Positions 23,191-33,477 of a stretch of DNA of 64,000 bases are shown here, piece by piece. Every line of letters starts with the position of its first letter. Positions within the stretch are counted from its first letter, which is position 1. The position numbers and the translations under genes are program-made. This DNA comes from Paraphaeosphaeria minitans (taxonomy: Eukaryota; Ascomycota; Dothideomycetes; Pleosporales; Didymosphaeriaceae): assembly GCA_015832175.1 (NCBI GenBank), contig WJXW01000005.1, positions 1-64,000 of the forward strand, read 5' to 3'. The notes beneath the pieces were generated by a model. The model did no database searches and was not told the origin of the DNA. It saw only the letters and a list, made by a program, of their open reading frames with translations.

Positions 23191-23687
23191 GATATATAGG
23201 TCTCTGGGGTGACGCGAGTGCGATCAGGGGGCACGGTTCCCGGATACCATAGGTATCCACTCTGTGAGCAGGACTCGTGCATTCGTCTAGTTAAGGTCGC
23301 GAATCAAGGCGCTTTCTCAGCCAGCTCAAGTTCCACTTAGGTACGGTAGGTAGGTAGGTATGCTCGCTAGGCTGGTTCCAAAGCAGTTAATTCAGAGAAA
23401 GTGCGTGACTGTACTATATGCAGTAGTCTATCGTTTGAATGCTTAGGAATGACCTGCTGTGCATTTTGCTGTGGTAGTGACTGTCTTAGTCTTATTCACC
23501 ATCATGGTCTTAGTATGCGCCACTTTTGGCTTCACGAAACTAAGACAGCCTGCAGTGATAATCCCCGCATCCATGCCAGCCATTAAGCACGGCACACCAA
23601 CCTCAGGGCAAAACGCGGCGGGTATGCGCTTCTGCCGTTTCGGTACCTCATATCCTGGTAGCTGAATTGTTGAAGTACTTTTATGGG
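23191..23687. other. Intergenic; no gene seen
   Basis: Contains a short GGTA microsatellite at 23345-23360. A short plus-strand frame at 23459-23665 has one hydrophobic stretch but no recognisable family and no typical fungal start context, so it is not called as a gene. Confidence 0.5.
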
Positions 23688-24259
23688 TTAGCTACTGCAA
23701 CGTGGAATTGAGACAGGATCATACATGATGGTTGTTTTAGTCATGTGTGATACCACAGGGCCGGTGGCAGTAACCGTGCAGATAGCATTACATGTCGCTT
23801 CGGTTAACGTAGTCAAGAGGGTTCCGCTGTGTTGAGTGGAAGTGGGTACGATCGAACTGGATCCAGGCTGCGGGCTAGATGAAGTGCTCTTGACGGAGGA
23901 CCTTTCGATCGAAGAGCTTTTGCTAGAAGAACTCTTGCTGGTAGATTTTCTTCAAATGTTAGCTTATCCTTAGAAAACATGCTTTACACGTACGATGCGC
24001 TTGTGGTCTTCGTCGCTGAGCAAGATGCAATGTTGGTCACTGTGACCTTTCGGGTTTTTGTTGATGTACATGTTGACGTTATATCGGTAATATCAGCATA
24101 AGACGAACAGAACGAGCTTGCGAGCTTTTCTGGCATGTCTCGAAGTATAACACCGCATGCTCGGACGGCTTCGGGATTGTCTGAGTGGGCATGAACCGCC
24201 GTTTGAAGAGCCGGCAAAACCAGGCACACGACTGCAGCGGACAGATTGCGAAACAACAT
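23688..24259 (-). CDS. Small secreted Ser/Thr-rich protein (171 aa), two exons
   Basis: Exon 1 is 24259-23994 and exon 2 is 23937-23688. The 56-nt intron has donor GTACGT, branch site GCTAAC and acceptor CTACCAG, and joins in phase 2. Residues 1 to about 24 (MLFRNLSAAVVCLVLPALQT...) form a signal peptide. The mature part has six or more Cys in its N-terminal and C-terminal portions and a central Ser/Lys/Thr-rich linker (SKSSSSKSSS and so on), likely heavily O-glycosylated. No known domain is seen. It is the first apparently intact gene beside the RIPed block, a place where effector-like genes are common in plant-associated fungi; effector function is an inference only. Confidence 0.65.
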
Positions 24260-24572
24260 ATCGACAGAAACAATTAGGTAGCGATGTCAATTCAATGAGT
24301 ATCTAGAGACAATCTCAGATTTTTCAACTATTGCTTTCTTATTGACCATTCAAAGTTCCGTTTTCGGCGTTGGAGCAATTGCATTCCGCACGTCGCCGCG
24401 CGGCGCCGCACGAGGATGGATTCAGTCTCGGCACACGAGGCTAACCTTGCGCACGCGAGGAATGTAAACTAGGACAATAGCGAACCGGATTACTCGGCAG
24501 CCATTATCATTTTCTTCATATCAGTATCTATGGCGCTACCACCAGTGTTGACGTTTCAGGTCGACTCTGCGA
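24260..24572. promoter_or_regulatory. Intergenic between secreted protein start and AA9 end
   Basis: About 310 bp upstream of the secreted-protein gene (minus) and downstream of the AA9 gene (minus). A GC-rich stretch (CGTCGCCGCGCGGCGCCGC) sits at 24390-24408. No clear TATA box is seen. Confidence 0.4.
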
Positions 24573-25377
24573 TTACCCAGTCCAAACTGCTGGTCCAGGC
24601 GCCTTGTAGCTCGTTGCAACCGGATAGTAGGACCATAGTAAACCGGGGTCATTTGCACTGTATGCGCCGGGGAACGAGACGAGCGGCCCAGGCGTACCCG
24701 CACCGCCATTTGTGACCTCTACTTGTGCACAGCTGAGGTACATCTGGGCGCCGCCGACAGACTGCGCTTGATGCAGGGCAATACTTTCCACACGGACGAG
24801 GTATTTACCATCAGGCACGTTTTTCGGCATTCGGAAGTCAACAACCGTTTTCTCTGCGCGTGCCCCATCAGTGACATGGCCGAACCAAACTTCAAAGGGA
24901 GAGTAACGTACTGTAAGCTGGCCACGTTATTTCGTCGCTGGTCAGAGGTCCATTTCCTTGCAGAGCACTGATAGAAGCAACTTTGAACCAGACGTTTCCT
25001 GATGCTTCCCAAGTATTGATGTTTGCACTGTCTGGAACTTTGGCCATGTAAAACTGCAACGGCCCGAAGTGCGACACCATCGCATTTGCGATGAATCCAA
25101 GCGTATCCCCTGCTGCAATCGTCGCAGTCGCGGTGCCAGCTTTGTTTTGGAAGCAGCGCATGTCCGCGCTGCTCACACTCGTCACACCTTGATTGCCCTG
25201 AAAATCCTTTGTTTGACGCACAGCCGTCCACTCTTAAGCTTCTGGCGTGCCATCTATCACGATCCTCGAGAAGCGGTCTGCGTCCTATAAGTTCTTTGAT
25301 TGACTTGAAGACGGCGTGGACAACTTACAGTGGGCTTGGGTGGTTGCCGCCAGCATCAGTCGAAATAAGAAGCGCAT
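24573..25377 (-). pseudogene. AA9 lytic polysaccharide monooxygenase with one nonsense codon
   Basis: Three exons (25377-25329, 25277-24912, 24853-24573; introns GTAAGT..CAG and GTACGT..CAG) give 232 codons. Residues 1-15 are a signal peptide and His16 becomes the N-terminal copper-brace His (HYRFSRIVIDG). The second copper His is in VSHFGP, the axial Tyr in GAQMYLSC, and a Cys pair (ADMRC, YLSC) matches the AA9 disulfide. The domain ends at GPAVW with no CBM1. AA9 enzymes oxidatively cleave cellulose outside the cell. Codon 31 is TAA (GTPEA-stop-EWTAVRQT), where Gln (CAA) would fit the family pattern. That is a single RIP-type C-to-T, so the gene is probably a recent pseudogene unless the base is an error. 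Confidence 0.85.
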
Positions 25378-26460
25378 GTTGGATGTCCTCCGTGAAGACG
25401 CCAACGCAAGAATGGAGCCAAATAGGCCAGAGACTGCCGACTCGTTATCTGTATGTTTTCAAGGTTCCTTATGTCCGTGGTTCCAAGTGCTGGCAATCTA
25501 CCTTCGGCAGTTGGGTGGAAGCACAGGTGGGGCCGCTCAAATTGCTGACTGCATCTAATTAAATGAAATTCCACATAGCATCGCGATAATGGATATACCA
25601 GCTTCACTTTTGGTGCGACAAGACGGCGAGAGTAGATACCAGTGCGTTTTGCTTGCAGCTCCATGGAAATCGCAGTAACTCTACATGCGACCTTGTCAAA
25701 GTTACATTATATGTGTTGTTGTGAACTCAAGAAATGCGCTGTGGGTATGAGTTTTGCAACATTGTATTCTCATTGAACAACGCTACCCTGTATTATTACG
25801 TCTCACATGACGTTCCGTACTGATACGTGTTCGAAGAAAAAACGAGGATGTCCAATTTTGGTATATGTCGTTGAATGAGTGAAACTATTTACACGTGAAC
25901 GATGTTTTTCTAGCCCAGCTGTAGCGATGTAGAATGTGCAAGCCTCAACGACTTTTGCGCTGCTTATCATAGCTTCCATTGTCTCATACGAAGACGATGC
26001 CACTTCTACATTTCTCGTTGCGTTATTGATGTTAGCCAGTCGTCCAATGATATAGCGAGAAAATAGTAAACTTGAGGAGTTCCATTCAAGTACCACACCC
26101 AAGCCATTATTCCAGAACGTTTTGTGAGATACCTGTAGAAGTTGCAATATATGTAGACTCCCTTCATCTTAAAGATGTGCTTGGACTGACCGTTCGGTAC
26201 CTCGCCAGATGCTTTGATTTATTGGCACAGGCTGGTGCCAAAGACATCGCCGGCGCTGCGAGGTCTAGGTAGCTGCCGTAGCATGCACAGACAGCTTCAC
26301 TGGGAGTGAGAGGTGTTGTATGGACTACGAAAACAGTGACTTTGAGGACTGTGGTGAAGTACATGACTAGAAGAAACAGCGGAGTTTCCTGGTGTGAATT
26401 ATAGTGTCGCGATGAGAAATGCAGTTGCAAGTAACCCTAAAGGAATTCTTGTTGGCATAT
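25378..26460. other. Intergenic with unassigned minus-strand open stretches
   Basis: The first few hundred bases should hold the AA9 promoter. Two minus-strand open stretches (26430-26164 and 26147-25803, 88 and 114 codons) lie end to end. A possible CTACAG acceptor near 26130 could join them, but the donor is unclear and neither resembles a family I know. They may be a decayed gene. Confidence 0.3.
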
Positions 26461-26467
26461 GAGAAAC

Positions 26468-26665
26468 ACGGGTAGGGCCCATTGGCCCTACAGGACGATC
26501 ACCCAAGAGGTGATCACATGACTAAAACGAGCTTCCCACTCAGCTTACTACTTCCTTATGTAAATTAGGTCTATATAAGTCGCACCTCTGAACAGGCTTC
26601 TCCTGTTCAGTGACAATACAGTTGATCACCCTAAGCAGTACCTTCAGCTCACCTCCACAATTCTT
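26468..26665 (+). repeat. LTR-like relic with two hairpins
   Basis: The segment has a GGCCCATTGGCCC motif, a perfect 7-bp inverted repeat GATCACC..GGTGATC (26497-26515), a CTATATAAG TATA-like box (about 26571) and a second perfect 7-bp inverted repeat GAACAGG-CTTCT-CCTGTTC (26590-26608), followed by CAGTGACAATACAGTTGATCACC. The order of TATA box, CTTCTCCTGTTCAGTGA and then an A/C-rich end is reminiscent of fungal Ty1/copia LTRs. No internal copia sequence or target duplication was found, so its borders are uncertain. Confidence 0.35.
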
Positions 26666-27637
26666 ATATCGCGTAGACATCCAGTCGGTCTCTAAGAGTG
26701 ACCACTGCGACCATCTAGAATTACTCAACCTCCACGAGTTCGTACATGTCATTTCTAAAATTCTTCTAGACCATATCTATAATAAGGACGATATTATGAC
26801 TGATTGTTACGTCCTGGGGGGCCTTCGACATTGACATATTGATTCAGGCCGTCGCGGAGACGAAAGTTATGGTAGCGGTGCAAATACCCAAGTTGGTGCA
26901 GGCGTATATGCTTGCGTCGCGTCAAAGATTTTTAACGTTGGAAGTTAATCGGCTTGGAGTTTGATGAAATAGTTGTTGAGGGCAACAGATGTGTATGGGA
27001 TGGAGCTGCAAGTCGCGCAAACTATAATCGATGGCCATTTCGGTTTGATCTCCGCGTTCGAGTTTATTCTTTCACAGCGCCTCTCCAGAGTCAATGCGGC
27101 TAGTAGGTAAGGTTGTCTAGTTCACTGGGAAGTTCAATTGTGCATTGATAACTTGAGCCGTGAAGATCGAAAAGCGTCATGGCATAGGCCATCTCTCTAA
27201 GTAATTCCTCCATGCTTATCATAAACCATTGTCTGCACGAATGGATCAAGTTCATTGATGATAGTTTTGAGTAAAGTAAATAATGCTCTTCTGTAGTGTA
27301 CCGAAGGTACGTACAAGCGCTATAGCCGTTTCGTCGTACCCTTACCGCCCCTCGCACTTAGACTAAATCTTACAAAGTCTGCATGTTGATTTCCACCTGA
27401 AAGACAATGTTGTTCATGATTTTTCACGAGCATTGATGCAGGATGAATGTTATCGGACATGCAAGGATAACTCCGGATGATGACGTAATGGCCGCGAGGC
27501 TAGATCCGAATTTCTTTGCCCCCGAATAGGTACGGTTCTACAGATCCACATAAACACCGGCCTTGCTACCCATTTGCTACATACTTCACGACGACGCAAT
27601 TTTGGCTGCTCGAAATAGGTACAGTCGAAGACATACC
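26666..27637. other. Intergenic upstream of JAC1; no gene seen
   Basis: One 85-codon minus-strand stretch at 27357-27100 is open but unrecognised. The last 100 bp should contain the JAC1 promoter and 5' leader. Confidence 0.4.
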
Positions 27638-28378
27638 ATGCGCTCATTCCGGCCCTTAACCTCGGCGCTGCGCGCTCCCGCGTCATTTAGTGCATCGCGA
27701 CAATCGCCATCGCCGTCATTATGTTTACTCTACACACACCAGATACTATCGCGACCATCGCGCCGCCAACAATCGAACTTCACCAACCCTTCCACTTCGA
27801 CCGCGACACCCGACGGCCGCGGCAGCACTCCACAATCTATTCCCCAAACACACTTCGACTTATTCCCGACAGCCATCCCAGAGGGCCCGCCGCCCACGGG
27901 CCACTTCACCATCAATATCAGGGCGCTCAAGCGCGAGTTCTTGCAGCTACAAGCGCGCGCTCACCCAGACCTGCATCCACCCGAGAGCAAGAACAAGGCG
28001 CAAGCTCTGTCCGCGCGCATCAACGAGGCCTACAAAACACTCCAGAACCCGCTGCTGCGAGCGCAGTACCTGCTGTCCCTACGCGGAATCGAGATCGCTG
28101 AGGACGAGACGGCCAAGGTGGATGACCCTGAGCTGCTGATGGAGGTGCTGGAGGCGCGGGAGCGGATTGAAGAGGCGGAGAATGAGGAGGAGCTTGCGGA
28201 GATGAAGGTGGAGAATGGGGTGCGGATTGCGGAGAGTGTGAGGGTGCTTGAAAGGGCATTTAAAGAGGATGATATCGAGAGTGCAAAGGGTGAGGCGGTG
28301 AAGCTGCGATATTGGATTAACATCAAGGAGAGCTTGGACAACTGGGAGAGGGGAAAGCCGGTTGTGCTGGAGCACTAG
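27638..28378 (+). CDS. JAC1: Mitochondrial Fe-S co-chaperone Jac1/HscB-like J-protein
   Basis: A single exon encodes 246 aa. Residues 1 to about 50 are rich in Arg, Ser and Pro without acidic residues, a mitochondrial presequence. The J domain runs from about 72 (THFDLFP) through the HPD motif (109-111, AHPDLHP) to NEAYKTLQNPLLRAQYLL. The C-terminal three-helix HscB domain (about 165-240) has the expected acidic coiled helices. The protein stimulates the mitochondrial Hsp70 ATPase and delivers Isu-bound Fe-S clusters. The ATG at 27638 (CATACCATGC) is chosen over an in-frame ATG 25 codons upstream because translation from it starts directly with the presequence. Confidence 0.92.
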   Translation: MRSFRPLTSALRAPASFSASRQSPSPSLCLLYTHQILSRPSRRQQSNFTNPSTSTATPDGRGSTPQSIPQTHFDLFPTAIPEGPPPTGHFTINIRALKREFLQLQARAHPDLHPPESKNKAQALSARINEAYKTLQNPLLRAQYLLSLRGIEIAEDETAKVDDPELLMEVLEARERIEEAENEEELAEMKVENGVRIAESVRVLERAFKEDDIESAKGEAVKLRYWINIKESLDNWERGKPVVLEH

Positions 28379-29867
28379 GTGTGCAAGAAACCGGTTGTAC
28401 GATAGATAGATGGCATGATACCCACCACATCCAAGCGGTTCGAAGATAGACTCGGAAATAAGTCACTTTTCCCCTCGCCTTGCACCTGCCTACATTCCAG
28501 TACCCTCACTGCCTACACGATGCTCCAGAATGTTTGGACAATGCCCCCAGCACTCTCGGCACAGCCTTGGGCGCTTTGCTGTTTGTATATCGGCAAAGCT
28601 CACACGCCTTGTATTGCTCACGGCCTTTAATGACATCCACCCTCATGCTGAAAAATATACACGATGTATGATTCTTCTATAGATGATGTATAATTTTCCC
28701 TCCCTGGGTCGGCAGAACGTCGAGAGAAACACGCACCCATCAGCTCTTTTACGCGGCAAGTGCCTGCCTATCGGACCCCACTCACTATATACCCATTCAT
28801 TTCATTTCTTGTTTCTTTGTTCCCTGACACCCGTGGGCCCACGTGACTTGGTGGCAGCGCGGTTGCCTTGCGAATGAGGGAGCCGCCATGTTCCCCACGA
28901 GCAGCCACATTGGCCAATCACCGTTCATGGAGCTCGGGCGGACTGAGCTCAGTCCTCACCCCAAGTCTCAGAGCGGCGCGACTGTCGTCGAGTCTCGTCT
29001 CTTCGCGCTCAGAACACGAACGAGGGTGCTTGCAGTTGCCGTTAAAAATAGGTGCGCTTGCTTGCCCATCCATCTCGCGCTGTGGTAATGCTGTTATGAT
29101 GCGCAGAAGAGGCTGACAAATGATGTAGAAGAGCCGTTTCTAGGGCAACACTGTCTTCCCCGCCGAACCTGCAGCAGGGGCAAAGGATAGGTGCTGCTAT
29201 AGACTCACGACTTCGTTTTCGCGTTCGCGCTGCTATTCATATCTACCATCGCTTGAACTCCATTGTGCGCTCACTACTTCGATTGCTCCTTGCTCCGAAA
29301 CCCCATCCGACCGCAACCACTGCGGGGCCTCGATATCTCGACTATTGTTATATGAAGCGCAACGAAATCGTGGAAACAGCAACGAAGCTGCTGGGAACAG
29401 TCGCTGTGCAAGAAACGCGGCTTGACCCTGCTGGCAGGATAGTGCTGGACTTCTGCTTGGAAAGACTGCACCAGGCCGAGGACCCAGAGGACTTGCCATA
29501 GGCGGCCGAAGGAGGTGTCCCATTAGATTGGCTGACACACGAGGCTTGGATTCTGGAAGATAACGTCTGTTGGGCATATCCTTGTTGACGCGATTTACAT
29601 GTCGTCTAGCCTCGGACTCAAATCAACACCCATTCACCTCGGCGTTTTTTTTCGCCCAGCACACCACGGGCGCACACCACGTCGACCGGGTGACCCGAGA
29701 AAGCGCGTTGTTTTCGTGAACTGCTGCCTGAGGACTGTCCCGTCTCTACCGAGCTAAAGCTATACCCATCAGCATCCCAACTCCCCCGAGGCTACACAAC
29801 TTGTTGAATACGCACCTCGGAGTTGTACTGGACCCTCACCTTTTTTTTCCCTTCATTTTTGGTGAAA
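28379..29867. other. Intergenic, JAC1 3' end to RAD53-like start
   Basis: About 1.5 kb. A short plus-strand open stretch at 29253-29501 (82 codons) has no family resemblance. The CT-rich tract just before 29868 (CTTTTTTTTCCCTTC) is typical of fungal 5' leaders. No gene is called here. Confidence 0.45.
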
Positions 29868-32800
29868 ATGACATCTCAATATGAGGACACGCAGCCTACC
29901 CAGCAAGTGCTCGATCCGCGACGCGTTGGGGAGGATAATTCCGGAGTTGGCGATTACGACTCCTCGGACATCATTCTACTGCTCATCGCAGGCAGTCCGG
30001 CCGCCACTAAGGTCGTGGAACAGACTGCACTTGCCCGCGACTACCATGTCTTGTTTCATGACATGGAGTCCTATGTCTCGAACATTGAAGAGCAGGAGAC
30101 AATCATCATTGGGGATGACGGTACCCCTCGGGGTAAGATGTCTGTTCAACCACCCGCGGACCTTGCGCTCCGCTTTTCGAGCATCAGCCACCTAAAGCAG
30201 AAGTTTTCAGGCTTCGTATTTGGGCGCAATGCACATATGGTCGATATCGTCTTTGGCCAAGATTCCGGGAAGCGAATCAGCAACCAGCATTTCCGGATAT
30301 ACCTCAACGCAGAGGGCCTGGTGATGATCGAAGATCTATCCACCAACGGGACTCGGGTCGACAACACGTTTTTGAAGAGCAAGGATCACCGCGCCGAAAA
30401 GACCCGCGTGCTGACCAGCAATTCTGAAATCATCATCGCAAGCAGCGCGAACGACAACGAGATGATCCGATTCCATGTGCGCATTCCGCCTCGGTCTTCA
30501 CAAGCTCAGATCTGGAACTATGAAGAGAACAAGCGCAACTTCATGAGTGAATGTTTCCAGGGAAAGGAACGCGATAAGGTGCTACGGCGCCAGCAACAAC
30601 CGTATCAGAACCTGATGCGGTGGAACGGTGGACACAACTACACCATCATGGGCGAGCTCGGCAGAGGCGCATTTGCAACCGTTTACAAGATCGCCGAGAA
30701 GATGGACGGGACTGTTCTGGCCGCCAAAGAGCTTGAAAAGCGACGGTTCATGAAGGATGGTCGGCTCGACAAGAACGTGGAAAACGAGCTATCGATCATG
30801 CGCAACTTGAAGCATCCCAATGTTGTCCGGTTCATTGATTACCATGATCAAGGCGACTATCTTTACATCATCATGGAGTATGCGCCGTATGGTGATCTGC
30901 GCAAGCACATGGAGGCGGGCATGCGTCCCGGTGGCGAGGGTCCGATGAAGGAAGACGTGATGCGACTTGTGGCCCAGCAGGTTTTGAGCGCTCTAGCTCA
31001 TCTTCATGCCCAGAACGTCACACATCGCGACATCAAGCCCGACAACATCCTCATCTCGGACGTCGAGCCTATGCAGGTCAAGTTGTCCGACTTTGGCCTG
31101 TCAAAGATGGTTCAGCACGAGGAGACCTTCTTGAAGACGTTCTGCGGCACCCTCTTGTATTGCGCGCCAGAAGTGTTCCCGTTTTATGAAAAGTCTAAGA
31201 AGCGCCGGCGTGGGAACGAGAAGGTGTACAGCTCCGCCTGCGATATCTATTCGCTCGGTGGAGTGCTCTGGAACGCTCTTTGCGGTGCTCCGCCTTTCGA
31301 GGGCAAGCAGGATTCCACCGGTCGCGCCATGTTCGACCACATCATGGACTCGGTGCTGGATGTACGTCCTCTGCAAGCACGCAATGTCTCAGCCACTTGC
31401 ATCGACCTACTCACGCAAATGCTGCGCCGCGACCCATCGCAGCGTCCCTCGGAAATCCAATGCCTGCAACACCCTTGGCTCCGAGAGGGTGCGAACATTC
31501 CGGAAGGTATGTCATGCCGGGGGCGTTTCTCTTTGAGATTGTCAGACACCAATCACAAATTCAAGCTACTACTTCTATCTTCCATTTCCCTCCACTTACG
31601 ACTATTGTGCTGACTTTGTAACCTTTCGTTTAGACCCAGCCCTAGAATCTATTGCCGAAGAGGATGAGGACGAAGACGAAGCCGAACATCAACTGTCGCA
31701 GCTCAGCATCAACGGAAAGGTGCACGAATCTGATGAGGTCGACGAAGCTGACGTCTTGTTTGACGAGGAATTTGAGCATCTCATTGACGCAAGGCAGTCG
31801 AAGCGCATCCGTCACGACGCTTTGTTCCCGCGATACCAGCTGCGGGATCACGACGATGAATCAAGCGCCGCCCCATCTTTTCAGTCTGATATGGAAGGTG
31901 TTCTTGAAGAGGAAAGCTTCCAGCCTATGCCTAAGGCACCCAATCCGCATCGCTTGTTTGGCGAAATCGGGCAGTCAGCCCTAGAAAGCTCTAGCGCTTT
32001 CAATGTGCAAGCAATGCAAGCACTATCAGATGGCGGATCAGCTGAATCCAGTGTACAAGAAGCTTCGCACTATCGGGAGAAAGGCAGACGTCGCAAAGCA
32101 TCTACTGGCAATACACCAACGCTTGATCGCGACGTTTCCTCCTCTAGCCTCTTTGGTGCTGAGTCCGGTGTACGAGAGTTGAACATGGCTTCACCGCAGT
32201 CATTCGGGTCCGGTAAGGAGACTCCGAATGAACCCGCCACACCCAAGACCCCAGAGGTCCCGCAACACAATTCTCTCGGTCATTCTCTGAAGAACCCTAG
32301 CCAGAGCAGCGAACCGACGCCAAGGGCACGACCACCTCCAAGCCGGATGATCAGTCTTCCGAAGACGCCTTCATTCTTCTATGATCCTGCTGATCCTTCC
32401 ACGCACAACGTTGAGTACGCTCAGAAAGTCAGTGGGTTCGATTTTGGCGCGCAACAGCAGGATGCCACAGACGTCGCCTCTCTCGCAGACACGATGCAAC
32501 AATCTGGTCACGGGGATAGCGACGCTTCGGTTACTTCGGTTGCTTCGGTGGCAGCTCTCCCGGTCCAAGCAAGTCCACAGCTACCCACTGAGCCAGACTT
32601 CAAAGCTCCGCCACGCCGAGTCGGCAAGCTGGTGGCGACAGCTGATTCCTTTGACCCTTTGCTTACCCTCAACATTGATCAGCGCTTGACTTCGTGGGGT
32701 CGTTTGAAGACGAGCACGATCGTGTATGAAGATGCCACAGACATCCGCATCCCTAAGACAGCCTTCCACATCTTTTGGTGGTCCCCTAGTGACGTGAACC

Positions 32801-33093
32801 TGGTACAAGAGCTGTCGCAAAACGGGCAAGACTGGACCAACGTAGAGGACCTGCAAGTTGGCATCTACACACAGGCCAGGTCCGGACTCTGGGTCAACGG
32901 CAAGCACCTCCGACAAAAGGACGACAAGGGCCGGGGTCTTTATGGAAATCTGCACTCGGGCGACATTGTACAGGTTTTCTCGGACCGCAACCAGTGCCTG
33001 AAGTTCAAGTGCGAGTTCTACTACGGCAAGAGCACACAGCCTCGTCCGGCCAAACAGAGCTTCAAGGTGCAGTACGGAACCAAGTTGAACTAA
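29868..33093 (+). CDS. RAD53: Rad53/Cds1-type checkpoint kinase, FHA-kinase-FHA
   Basis: Two exons (29868-31506, 31634-33093) with a 127-nt intron (GTATGT..TTTAG, phase 1) encode 1032 aa. Residues 8-12 hold two TQ sites (DTQPTQ). A first FHA domain spans about 113-200 (FGRN, SNQHF, LSTNGT). The kinase domain spans about 258-545: glycine loop GELGRGAFA, Lys287, HRDIKPDN (386-393), DFG (408-410), APE (433-435). A long Ser/Pro/acidic linker leads to a C-terminal FHA-like fold (about 850-1010: WGRL, then GLWVNGK, LHSGDIVQV). Two FHA domains flanking the kinase is the Rad53 architecture of the DNA-damage and replication checkpoint. The ATG at 29868 (GAAAATGAC) is preferred over one 15 codons upstream whose N-terminus is hydrophobic. 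The second FHA is diverged, so a related FHA kinase remains possible. Confidence 0.85.
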
Positions 33094-33477
33094 TGAGCGA
33101 GTATTGTATCCACGTATGCATGCATGTATATTATTTTAGCGGGCATTGGCGGCATCTTTGCACTCATTGAGACCATCATTGGCTTTTTCTCTTTTGTACA
33201 GCATAGCGTAGTCTGGTGTGCCACGTAGCTCTGTGGCATGGTAGCAGGGCGATCAAATTAGGATAAACGTATGGAAACAGTGAATCTTTGAAGATTATTC
33301 GCGGGATCAGAGCGGTGATCGTGGGGTATGTAGAATGTACCGGAGGCTAGCCGGATCGGGCAGCGGCAGGTGAGGTGATGGGCGTAAGTGGACATGTGGC
33401 TCCAAGGTCTCCGGCCACGCCTCAGCGCATCTTGAAAACCTCCCGACCACATACAGCCTTTTCGCTCTGCGCCTGCC
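33094..33477. other. Intergenic between RAD53-like and YOS9
   Basis: About 380 bp carrying the 3' end of the kinase gene and the promoter of YOS9, both on the plus strand. No other feature is seen. Confidence 0.45.

Noticed and set aside
23401..23665. Short frame with a hydrophobic stretch
   Set aside because: One membrane-like segment alone is not enough; no start context, family or splice partner was found.
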